Shown one piece after another: positions 9,625 through 16,523 of a stretch of 64,000 bases of DNA. This DNA is from Marivirga salinae (GTDB lineage Bacteria > Bacteroidota > Bacteroidia > Cytophagales > Cyclobacteriaceae). The stretch spans positions 2,356,001-2,420,000 of the forward strand of contig NZ_CP129971.1 in the NCBI RefSeq assembly GCF_030503855.1, in the 5' to 3' direction. The notes below the pieces were generated by a model. That model saw nothing but the letters and a program-made list of their open reading frames with translations. It had not been told where the DNA came from and made no database searches. A program made the translations under genes and the position numbers. Each line of letters begins with the position of its first letter. The first letter of the stretch is position 1.

Positions 9625-9657
9625 AATCAGGTTGGTCTAAATCAACCTGATTTTTTT
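9625..9657 (+). terminator. Rho-independent terminator of the act-cox operon
   Basis: An 11-bp stem, AAATCAGGTTG paired with CAACCTGATTT, with an eight-base loop and a run of T. It lies 26 bases after the subunit IV stop. The T-run ends only four bases before the next start codon (9662), so read-through may supply the following genes. Confidence 0.9.
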
Positions 9658-9661
9658 GTTT

Positions 9662-10297
9662 ATGAAGAAGTCAAAAATTTTAATTCTACTGTTTACACTT
9701 ACTTTTCCAGTAATTCTTTACTTGTTTTTGCGATCTTATGGGCAAAATGAATTTGCATTGCCTGTGTTTTTTGAGAATGCAGAGAAAAAGTTTTGTAATG
9801 ATTCAACAGTAAAGAGTAACTCTGTTCAAGTATTTAGCTTGAATTTACAAGATTCATTTAAGCTGGAAGATATTTATAATGCTGATTTTAAAATAATCCA
9901 TTTTCCTAATCCTCAAGATTCAGAGATTCAAACATTGAAAAATGAGTTGAATAGAGTCTTTAATACTTTTGATGAGTTGTCTATTAATCTTTTAAGCTTT
10001 GAAGCAATCACAAATAAAATGGGTGAGATGAAAGTAAGCAAAGCATTTTTACCAGGCCAAAGATCTGAAACGTATCTTTATCCAACAGCTGAAAAAGATG
10101 TTTTTGTAAACTGTATTTATGCATTTCCAACTCAAGATTGGGAGGGGGAACATCCAACTGAGGAAATTATAGCTTTTGATCATACTTTGGTTTTATTAGA
10201 TGAAGAAAATAGAATCAGGGGCTATTATGATGGTTATGAAACAAAAGAAGTAGACAGATTGATATTAGAAATAAGAGTTTTATTAAGTAATAGATAA
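9662..10297 (+). CDS. Sco1/SenC-like thioredoxin-fold protein lacking the CxxxC copper motif
   Basis: A 211-residue protein with an N-terminal signal anchor (about 4-24). The region after the anchor (F-A-L-P-V-F-F-E) and the C-terminal segment with D-E-E-N-R-I-R-G-Y-Y-D-G, followed by V-D-R-L-I, are typical of Bacteroidota Sco proteins, which deliver copper to CuA. However, the CxxxC motif and its surrounding block are absent; the only cysteines are near residues 47 and 156. I therefore read it as a degenerate or non-copper Sco paralogue placed just after the oxidase operon. ATG 9662 is preferred to the TTG at 9656. Function is inferred from context and remains uncertain. Confidence 0.6.
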   Translation: MKKSKILILLFTLTFPVILYLFLRSYGQNEFALPVFFENAEKKFCNDSTVKSNSVQVFSLNLQDSFKLEDIYNADFKIIHFPNPQDSEIQTLKNELNRVFNTFDELSINLLSFEAITNKMGEMKVSKAFLPGQRSETYLYPTAEKDVFVNCIYAFPTQDWEGEHPTEEIIAFDHTLVLLDEENRIRGYYDGYETKEVDRLILEIRVLLSNR

Positions 10298-10885
10298 ATG
10301 GAATCAGTAAACGGTAAGCAAAAATCATATATTAAATTAATTTGGGTTTTATCCATTGCAATTCCTGTAGTTGTTGCAATTCTTATATTCGCACCCGAAA
10401 AAATACAAGGTGCTGGTGATTGGGTTTATATTCTCCCACATCTGAATGCTACTTTTAATTCTATCACAACTGTTGTATTATTATTAGGATTGTATTTTAT
10501 CAAGCAAAAAAACATTAAGGCTCATAAGAGTATGATGTCTATTGCTTTTACTTTTGGGAGTCTTTTTTTAGTAAGTTATGTGATATATCATTCTACAGCT
10601 GATTCTACTATTTACGGAGATATAAATGGAAATGGAGTTTTAGATGATGCTGAAAAAACTAAAGATCTAATGTGGTGGAGAGGATTGTATGTAGGTATTT
10701 TATTACCACATATAATTTTAGCAGCGGTTGTGGTTCCATTTGTTCTTTTTGCATTCTATTATGCATTGACTGATAAAATAGAAAAGCATAAAAAAATAGT
10801 TAAGTGGACTTTTCCTATTTGGTTGATTGTTTCCATTTCTGGAGTTATAGTTTATCTAATGATTAGTCCATATTATCTAAACTGA
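10298..10885 (+). CDS. DUF420 membrane protein (CtaM/YozB-like) with EF-hand-like loop
   Basis: A 195-residue membrane protein with about five helices, starting directly after the previous stop. DUF420 proteins (YozB/CtaM) accompany caa3-type oxidases and are needed for their maturation in Gram-positive bacteria. Conserved His residues are seen in L-P-H-L-N and L-P-H-I-I segments and in the H-K motif after helix 2. Unusually, the loop after helix 3 contains D-I-N-G-N-G-V-L-D-D-A-E, close to a canonical EF-hand calcium loop (Asp/Asn at 1, 3 and 5, Asp at 9, Glu at 12). Such loops are common in marine Bacteroidota versions as far as I recall, but this should be checked. Confidence 0.82.
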   Translation: MESVNGKQKSYIKLIWVLSIAIPVVVAILIFAPEKIQGAGDWVYILPHLNATFNSITTVVLLLGLYFIKQKNIKAHKSMMSIAFTFGSLFLVSYVIYHSTADSTIYGDINGNGVLDDAEKTKDLMWWRGLYVGILLPHIILAAVVVPFVLFAFYYALTDKIEKHKKIVKWTFPIWLIVSISGVIVYLMISPYYLN

Positions 10886-10931
10886 ACAGAACTCATTAAA
10901 ATGTTTTGTGGTTCTATTTAAAATTGACTAG

Positions 10932-11201
10932 ATGAAAAAGTTTCTATTATTATTTGCATTTATTATTCTTAATCTAAGTGAAACTGTAGCTCAATGTGCC
11001 ATGTGCAGAGCCACAGTAGAGAACAACGTAAATAATGGCGAAATCGGAATTGCTAGTTCATTGAACTTCGGTATTCTTTATCTATTTGCAGCCCCGTATT
11101 TAGTGGCTATGGTGATTGGAATTTTATGGTATAGAAATAGCAAAAAGCAGAATAAAAAAATTGATCTAAAATCTATTTTATCTAGGAATAAGGTGGAGTA
11201 A
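10932..11201 (+). CDS. Small signal-peptide membrane protein with CAMC motif
   Basis: An 89-residue protein: signal peptide (about 1-20), then a mature N-terminus Q-C-A-M-C-R-A at residues 21-27, a polar stretch, one transmembrane helix (about 46-68) and a Lys-rich cytoplasmic tail. It therefore presents a CxxC motif at the outer face of the inner membrane. Similar small proteins follow oxidase assembly genes in Bacteroidota and have no assigned function that I know. The context suggests a metal or thiol role in oxidase assembly, which is inference. No terminator is seen between it and the convergent kinase gene. Confidence 0.7.
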   Translation: MKKFLLLFAFIILNLSETVAQCAMCRATVENNVNNGEIGIASSLNFGILYLFAAPYLVAMVIGILWYRNSKKQNKKIDLKSILSRNKVE

Positions 11202-11222
11202 GCAGTAGATGTTCAATTTACC

Positions 11223-13031
11223 TTAAGCTAGTTTTGATTGTTTACCCTCAGGTTCTTCGCTCTCATAGTCAGTTATCACTGGAATGCTCATTACTACATT
11301 TATACCGCCACCAGGCTTTGAATTAAAATATACTGCTCCATTTATAGTATTCACTCTTGCATAAATACTTCTCATTCCCATGCCGGAATCTACTACATTC
11401 TGAACATCAAATCCGATTCCATCATCTTCATAGAATACACTAATTTCATTTTCTGCTTGACTTATTTGTAAATTGATATTGTTTGCTTCAGCATGCTTTA
11501 TAGTATTGTTGATTAATTCCAATATTACATGATAGATATTTCGCTCTACTTCAAGAGGTAATCTTTTTTGTAGGCCATAAATAGCTAAATCAGCGTTTAT
11601 TCTTTCTGCTTCATTAATTGTTCTAATAGTGTCTTTAATGGCTGTTTCTAATCCAAATCTGCTTAATAGGTCAGTAGAAAGATTATGAGATATTTCTCTT
11701 GTTTCTTTTATAGCCTCATTTATATTTTCCATTACCTTTTCAGCGGCTATCTGTTTATCACTTGATTGAAACAGAAGCTTAATAGAAGATAATCTAGCCC
11801 CTAATTTATCATGAAGGTCACTGGCTATTCGGTTTCTTTCTTCCTCTTGTCCATGCATCATAGCGTTGAGTTCTTTTAATTCTTGCTCAGCTTTCATATT
11901 GGTGATTTCTTCATTTTTTAATCGCTTCAAATATTTTTGTTTCTGAATGAAGAACCAAATGGTTGATATTATTAATATAATCAATAAAATACTTAAGCTC
12001 AGGAATAGATTTTTCTGAAAATTTTCACGTTCGATGGCAATTTGTTGTGCCCGGATCTCTTCTTCTTTCCTTTCAGTTTCATATTTGGTTTCTAAATCTT
12101 TTATTTCCTCCATTTTTTCATTGTCATAAAGGGAATCTCTAAGATTATTGTATTTTTGAAATAGGAGAGAGGCTTCATCAACAGCTCCGACTCCCATTTT
12201 TGCTTTTACCATATTGGAGTAAAGATTCATTTCTCGATGTGGGTTTCCAACAGATTTAGATAACTCTAGACTTTTTACATAACTCGCATAGCTTTCTTTA
12301 AATTTTTCTTGTTTAAGGTAGATATTTCCTATTCCCATTAATGTAGTTGCTATTCCATCTTTATCTTGAAGTGCTTTTTTTATAATTAGTGAACTTTTAT
12401 AATTGCTTAAAGCAGCATCTAGGTTTTCATTTTCTTCATATAACAAGCCAAGATTGTGATATAACTTAGAAATATTGGAAGAGTCATTGATTGCTTTAGA
12501 TACTTTTAAAGCATTTAGATAATAATATACTGCTGAATCATAGTTGAATCGCACAAAATCTTTTGAAGAGTAAAGAACACCAATGTTTTGGCTAAGGATT
12601 CCTGCTCTTTTGCCTTCATTTTTGTTGGGTAATAAATCAAAAGCCTTTTGGTAATATTTTAAAGCTAATTCTTTACGGTCTGCCAAATAGTAATTTGCTA
12701 GATTGTTATAATTGCTAACTAAACCAAGTAAGTTTCCAACTTCTTGGTTAACTTCTATTGACTTATAATAGTATTTTAAGGCATTTTCCTTGTTATCTCT
12801 GTTTTCATAAATTAATCCAAGATAATTTAGTGAACTTCCAGTTAAGTTAGATATGTTTTGGGATTCTGCTTCGCTTGAAATGATCTTTTTAAAGATAGAA
12901 ATAGAGGAGTCAATCTTATTCTCTTTTCTAAGTTCTTTCGCTTTTTCAAAAAGCTTTTCCAAAGATTTTTGAGCAAATATTGAATTGCTTATTGTTATAA
13001 AAAGTAAAAAAAAGATTAGTAACCTTTTCAT
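11223..13031 (-). CDS. TPR-containing sensor histidine kinase (HisKA_3 type)
   Basis: A 602-residue two-component kinase. Order: signal peptide (1-20), about six TPR repeats in the periplasm (25-300), a charged coiled coil, one transmembrane helix (about 340-362), a second coiled coil, a NarL-type dimerisation helix with phospho-acceptor His407 in E-E-E-R-N-R-I-A-S-D-L-H-D-K, and an ATPase domain with N-T-I-K-H-A, D-D-G-I-G-F-D and G-M-G-M boxes. Such kinases normally pair with a LuxR-type response regulator, but none is encoded nearby, so it is an orphan here. A 47-residue lipoprotein gene lies 39 bases upstream on the same strand. Confidence 0.9.
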   Translation of the reverse strand: MKRLLIFFLLFITISNSIFAQKSLEKLFEKAKELRKENKIDSSISIFKKIISSEAESQNISNLTGSSLNYLGLIYENRDNKENALKYYYKSIEVNQEVGNLLGLVSNYNNLANYYLADRKELALKYYQKAFDLLPNKNEGKRAGILSQNIGVLYSSKDFVRFNYDSAVYYYLNALKVSKAINDSSNISKLYHNLGLLYEENENLDAALSNYKSSLIIKKALQDKDGIATTLMGIGNIYLKQEKFKESYASYVKSLELSKSVGNPHREMNLYSNMVKAKMGVGAVDEASLLFQKYNNLRDSLYDNEKMEEIKDLETKYETERKEEEIRAQQIAIERENFQKNLFLSLSILLIILIISTIWFFIQKQKYLKRLKNEEITNMKAEQELKELNAMMHGQEEERNRIASDLHDKLGARLSSIKLLFQSSDKQIAAEKVMENINEAIKETREISHNLSTDLLSRFGLETAIKDTIRTINEAERINADLAIYGLQKRLPLEVERNIYHVILELINNTIKHAEANNINLQISQAENEISVFYEDDGIGFDVQNVVDSGMGMRSIYARVNTINGAVYFNSKPGGGINVVMSIPVITDYESEEPEGKQSKLA

Positions 13032-13070
13032 ATTTAAAGTTACTAATCAAATGTATAATTTAAAAATGTA

Positions 13071-13214
13071 TTACTCTCCCATTTCACTAGTTTCAGCTTC
13101 AGTTTTTCCAGTCTCAGTAGTATCAAAATCTGGTTCTTCAATTAATTCACATGCTGAAAAAGTGAACATAGCGGCTATTATTAATACGAATTTGATTGTT
13201 TTTAAAGCTTTCAT
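13071..13214 (-). CDS. Small lipoprotein of 47 residues
   Basis: Short frame read on the minus strand: ATG at 13214, TAA at 13071. The translation has a Lys-containing N-terminus, a hydrophobic core and a lipobox F-S-A-C at residues 19-22, followed by a 25-residue acidic, Thr/Glu-rich tail. This is a textbook lipoprotein signal with almost no mature domain. It lies directly upstream of the TPR kinase on the same strand, so the two are probably co-transcribed. I do not recognise a family; a role linked to the kinase is inference. Confidence 0.65.
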   Translation of the reverse strand: MKALKTIKFVLIIAAMFTFSACELIEEPDFDTTETGKTEAETSEMGE

Positions 13215-13280
13215 AATTTTTCTTTTTTGTTTTCCCTAATTATAATATACAATATTAGAATGTTTTAATTTGTTCTAAAA

Positions 13281-13574
13281 CACCTATTTAGGGGTTTTTT
13301 ATACTTAATTGAGGGTTACTTCAATACCTATTTGGTGGTTTTGACAGCTGCTTTCACTATTGATCCTTACTAAAATAAAGACTTATACTGGGCGTTTGGA
13401 ATACTGAAAAGATACTCAAATTTGTTTATGAGCCCTTTTTAGTGGTTTTACAGTTTTATTTTTGACGTATGTCAAAATTGTATTATTCTAATGTAGTGGT
13501 GTTAAATACCCCCATTTGGGTATATTTTATACCCCCAAAAAAGTTTTATTTTACCCCTAAAATGGTGTTTTTTA
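13281..13574. repeat. Degenerate 20-bp elements, about five copies, in a gene-free region
   Basis: Related segments of the form CCyaTTTrGGtGGTTTT occur at about 13281-13300, 13325-13342, 13431-13450, 13507-13526 and 13551-13574. Clear members are CACCTATTTAGGGGTTTTTT and TACCTATTTGGTGGTTTT. Copies differ at several positions and the spacing is irregular (44, 106, 76 and 44 bases). They lie upstream of the putative RNA promoter at 13591 and could be binding sites or decayed repeats. Confidence 0.4.
13460..13477. promoter_or_regulatory. Perfect palindrome resembling a Crp/Fnr-family operator
   Basis: TTTTGAC-GTAT-GTCAAAA: 7-bp half-sites with a 4-bp spacer. The core TTGAC-N4-GTCAA has the geometry of Crp/Fnr-family sites (TTGAT-N4-ATCAA for Fnr). 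It is 114 bases upstream of the -7 box at 13591. The regulator is not known. Confidence 0.5.
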
Positions 13575-13590
13575 TTAAGATTTCCCTTCT

Positions 13591-13598
13591 TACCTTTG
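13591..13598 (+). promoter_or_regulatory. -7 box TACCTTTG for the putative structured RNA
   Basis: TACCTTTG fits the Bacteroidota -7 consensus TAnnTTTG exactly. The expected -33 TTG is replaced by a T-run near 13568-13573, so the match is partial. Transcription would begin around 13603-13606, at the left arm of the first stem described below. Confidence 0.5.
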
Positions 13599-13599
13599 A

Positions 13600-13749
13600 A
13601 ATGTCGCCAGTGAAATAATAATAAAAAACAACCAAGACTTTTTATATATAGGCGACATTACCTGACTAGGTCGGGACAGCTAAAATGAAAGTATAACTTC
13701 TCCCCTATTGTTGTTATTCAGTCATTGTCCCGTCTTAGCAGGTTTTTTT
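13600..13749 (+). ncRNA. Putative structured non-coding RNA with built-in terminator
   Basis: No coding frame is seen, but two strong helices are. First, AATGTCGCC (13600-13608) pairs perfectly with GGCGACATT (13651-13659). Second, ACCTGACTAGGTCGGGACA (13660-13678) pairs with TGTCCCGTCTTAGCAGGT (13726-13743) as 5, 5 and 7 base pairs separated by a bulged A and one T-T mismatch. Its apex has further pairs, ATGA/TCAT and ATAAC/GTTAT, around a pyrimidine-rich loop. Seven T (13743-13749) follow, so the second stem can act as a terminator. A TACCTTTG box lies just upstream. It may be an independent small RNA or a 5' leader of the sensor gene at 13882. If transcription starts after 13603, the first stem loses one to a few pairs. 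Confidence 0.6.
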
Positions 13750-13881
13750 AATACCTTTCAAAATTGATATTCCAGAATGTGGGATATATTGAATATCATT
13801 CATGAATTAGGTTCTCATCTTGGTCAGTTTAATTAAATATTAATTATGGATAACTGCTGATTTATTTAACCCCTTTTGCTC

Positions 13882-14958
13882 ATGAGTTTACCTAAAATAA
13901 ATACTAGCCAAATTTTTGAATCCCGCTTGCAGATATTGCACGAACAAATGGATTCGATTCTCAAAATGCTTTTTAAGCTCGTAAAAGCAGATCAAGTCTT
14001 TTTATCATTATGGAATGAGGATTTTAATCAAGTTTATAATCAAAATAATGGTTTTTATCAATCTGAAAATTTGGATGGACAACAACTAAAGCAAAAATTT
14101 GAATCTTTACATTCAGATGTAATTTATGTTTCCAATGCACGGCTACACACTTTAATTCGTGATATTCAATTTTTTACTGAGAATGATAAAAATACTCATG
14201 TTTATCTTCTTCCTTTAATAGATGATAACGATAATAGAATAGGGGTCTTGGGATTAAATATGTCATCTGATCAAACTTATGATTTTGAATCGATAGTTCA
14301 TCAAATTGAAAGCATTGGTCAACATATAACAGATCTTTATGATAAACTAATTAGTGAAAATACATTTTCTCAAATCCATCAAATTAATTTTGACCAATTG
14401 CCCGCAGCTTTCTTTAATTTTAGTATTGATAAAAATGCTGAATTATTGGATTACCAATTCAGTAAATATTTAATTAGGAATCATCCAGCTTTTCTAAATT
14501 ATGCAGGTAATTCATCTGAAATGATAGAGCCACTTTTACAGATGGATTTGGTCTCCTTTACTAAAATGATAGTACGTTCAAAAAATGATCAAAGTATTGA
14601 ATATGTTTATCCCTATTTGGTAAATGGACAAGAGAAAAAATATTTTCTAATCAAGCTACATGTGTCACTTTCGGAAACTGGAATATATCAATGCTTGGCT
14701 GTCATAAATGACATCAGTATTCACCGCACTTATTGTGCTACTTTAGATCAAATCTTATTTGATATCTCCCATGTAATGAGAAGACCAGTTGTAAGCATGA
14801 AAGGATTAACTAATCTGATTGACTTAAATCAATTTGATAGAGGAGAGCTTTATGATATTGCTGGAAAGATAAAAGTAGTTTCTGATGAAATGGAAGATTA
14901 TATAAAGGCAATGTTTAAAATATATGAAGCTAAACAGGCAACTGAGTATAATTTGTGA
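13882..14958 (+). CDS. GAF/PAS sensor protein with phospho-acceptor helix but no ATPase domain
   Basis: A 358-residue soluble protein. Residues about 15-160 look like a GAF-type domain, about 165-280 like a PAS-type domain, and 285-350 like the dimerisation helices of a histidine kinase, with His297 in an I-S-H-V-M-R-R-P motif. It ends before any N, G1 or G2 ATP-binding box, so it cannot autophosphorylate alone. The related full-length kinase at 16524 has a similar H-box (V-S-H-N-I-R-G-P), so this could be a decoy, a partner or a substrate for another kinase. ATG 13882 is preferred to TTG 13876. A terminator follows at 14973. Confidence 0.7.
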   Translation: MSLPKINTSQIFESRLQILHEQMDSILKMLFKLVKADQVFLSLWNEDFNQVYNQNNGFYQSENLDGQQLKQKFESLHSDVIYVSNARLHTLIRDIQFFTENDKNTHVYLLPLIDDNDNRIGVLGLNMSSDQTYDFESIVHQIESIGQHITDLYDKLISENTFSQIHQINFDQLPAAFFNFSIDKNAELLDYQFSKYLIRNHPAFLNYAGNSSEMIEPLLQMDLVSFTKMIVRSKNDQSIEYVYPYLVNGQEKKYFLIKLHVSLSETGIYQCLAVINDISIHRTYCATLDQILFDISHVMRRPVVSMKGLTNLIDLNQFDRGELYDIAGKIKVVSDEMEDYIKAMFKIYEAKQATEYNL

Positions 14959-14972
14959 TTTGTAGAAACTGT

Positions 14973-15017
14973 AAATCCGTAGCAAATTTGTAATACTTGC
15001 TACGGATTTCTTTTTTT
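14973..15017 (+). terminator. Rho-independent terminator
   Basis: A perfect 13-bp stem, AAATCCGTAGCAA with TTGCTACGGATTT, an 11-base loop, then C and seven T. It ends the sensor gene at 13882. The T-run overlaps the stop codon region of the convergent kbl gene. Confidence 0.92.
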
Positions 15018-16203
15018 AGATAATATTAAGCTCCTTTCCAACACTTGTAAATGCTTCAATTGCCTTATCTAAATGCTCTTTTTCATGAGCAGCAGATAAT
15101 TGAACTCTTATTCTTGCTTGTTCTTTAGGCACAACCGGAAAGAAAAAACCAATCACATAGATTCCTTCTTCTAAAAGTCTATCAGCAAATTTTTGAGATA
15201 ATGCCGCGTCATAAACCATTATAGGAACAATAGCTGAATCTCCGTCTTTTATGTCAAAGCCAGCTTTCTTAATATTTTCCTTAAAGTAATTAACATTGTT
15301 TTCAAGCTTATCTCTTAATTCAGTTGAGCTGCTTAATAAATCAAATACCGCAATTGATGCGCCCACAATTGATGGAGCCAAGGAATTAGAGAATAAATAA
15401 GGTCTTGATTTTTGACGTAGCATATCAATGATTTCTTTTCTACCTGTTGTGAAACCACCCATTGCGCCACCTAAAGCTTTACCTAGCGTGCCCGTAATGA
15501 TGTCGACTCTACCCATTACATCATTTAACTCATGAGTTCCTCTTCCAGTTTTTCCAATAAATCCTGTAGCATGGCAGTCATCAACCATGACCAAAGCATC
15601 ATATTTATCAGCTAAATCACAAATTTTATCCAATTGAGCAACATAACCATCCATGGAAAATACGCCATCAGTAACTATGATTTTGCTTTTAGCATCCTTA
15701 GCTTTTTTCAATTGTTCTTCCAAATCAGCCATATCATTATTCTGATATCGATATCTAGCAGCTTTACAAAGCCTCACTCCATCTATGATAGAAGCATGAT
15801 TTAACGAGTCAGAAATAATGGCATCTTCTGGCCCTAAAATAGGTTCAAATACACCACCATTGGCATCAAATGCTGCTGCATAAAGAATGGTGTCTTCCAT
15901 TCCCAAGAATTTAGCTATCTTTTGTTCTAATTCTTTGTGTATATCCTGTGTGCCACAAATAAATCTAACGGAGGACATGCCGAATCCATGGCTATCTAAT
16001 GTGTTTTTTGCAGCTTCTAATACCTTAGGATGAGAAGAAAGCCCTAAATAATTATTTGAACAGAAGTTTAATACTTCTTTTCCTGTATCAGTTTTAATGG
16101 AAGCTCCCTGCGGAGTAGTAATGATTCTTTCTTTTTTATAAAGACCGTCTTTTTCTAATTGTTTAAGTTCGCCTTGTAATTTTTCTTGAAGATTTCCGTA
16201 CAT
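15016..16203 (-). CDS. kbl: Glycine C-acetyltransferase (2-amino-3-ketobutyrate CoA ligase)
   Basis: PLP-dependent alpha-oxoamine synthase that interconverts glycine plus acetyl-CoA and 2-amino-3-oxobutyrate in threonine breakdown. Visible landmarks are the [10 protein letters not shown] segment near residue 50, [10 protein letters not shown] around 210, and the PLP lysine in G-T-L-G-K-A-L-G-G around 240. Length is 395 residues, normal for the family. The frame extends to 16230, but that would start inside the promoter: a TATCTTTG -7 box lies at 16228-16235 on this strand, so ATG 16203 is chosen. Threonine dehydrogenase is not nearby. Confidence 0.93.
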   Translation of the reverse strand: MYGNLQEKLQGELKQLEKDGLYKKERIITTPQGASIKTDTGKEVLNFCSNNYLGLSSHPKVLEAAKNTLDSHGFGMSSVRFICGTQDIHKELEQKIAKFLGMEDTILYAAAFDANGGVFEPILGPEDAIISDSLNHASIIDGVRLCKAARYRYQNNDMADLEEQLKKAKDAKSKIIVTDGVFSMDGYVAQLDKICDLADKYDALVMVDDCHATGFIGKTGRGTHELNDVMGRVDIITGTLGKALGGAMGGFTTGRKEIIDMLRQKSRPYLFSNSLAPSIVGASIAVFDLLSSSTELRDKLENNVNYFKENIKKAGFDIKDGDSAIVPIMVYDAALSQKFADRLLEEGIYVIGFFFPVVPKEQARIRVQLSAAHEKEHLDKAIEAFTSVGKELNII

Positions 16204-16227
16204 AATTCCTGAAATTTTTTCTTTACG

Positions 16228-16235
16228 CAAAGATA
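16228..16235 (-). promoter_or_regulatory. -7 box TATCTTTG of kbl
   Basis: Read on the minus strand, TATCTTTG matches TAnnTTTG and ends 24 bases before the kbl ATG at 16203. A clear TTG at the proper -33 distance is not seen. It decides against the upstream start at 16230. Confidence 0.5.
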
Positions 16236-16510
16236 AGCTTCATTACAAGAACCACCATTAATTTGTAGTAATTTCGACCTTAAATCCTAATAATTATATG
16301 TAGAAACATACTGTATTATTTGATCTCATTTTGAAATATAATTAAATTGGTAATTAGGGTAAATACTTATGATATTCAAAAATCAGTAAGTGAAAATACC
16401 TATAAAAATGACGTAAGTACTTGGAAAACAATAGATATTGGCCTTTTTTATTATTAGATCAATTGTAATATTTTAAAGCTATGCTGTTTTTCTTTTAAGT
16501 TTAACCCCTA

Positions 16511-16518
16511 TAATTTTG
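16511..16518 (+). promoter_or_regulatory. -7 box TAATTTTG very close to a start codon
   Basis: TAATTTTG matches TAnnTTTG and ends only five bases before ATG 16524. If used, transcription would start at or near the start codon, giving a leaderless or nearly leaderless mRNA. The bases just upstream, TTTAACCCCT, also occur upstream of the sensor gene at 13882. Confidence 0.4.
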
Positions 16519-16523
16519 TCTTT

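Larger units (their letters stand above)
16204..16523. other. Divergent intergenic region
   Basis: This 320-base AT-rich gap separates kbl from the sensor kinase at 16524. It holds a -7 box on each side (listed separately). I see no other coding frame or strong hairpin. Confidence 0.6.

Noticed and set aside
12985..13239. 84-codon plus-strand frame over the small lipoprotein
   Set aside because: It overlaps the minus-strand lipoprotein, whose exact lipobox is a better explanation.
13505..13540. ATACCCCCATTTGGGTAT-like short palindrome
   Set aside because: Too short and imperfect to call a separate operator; counted within the degenerate repeat set.
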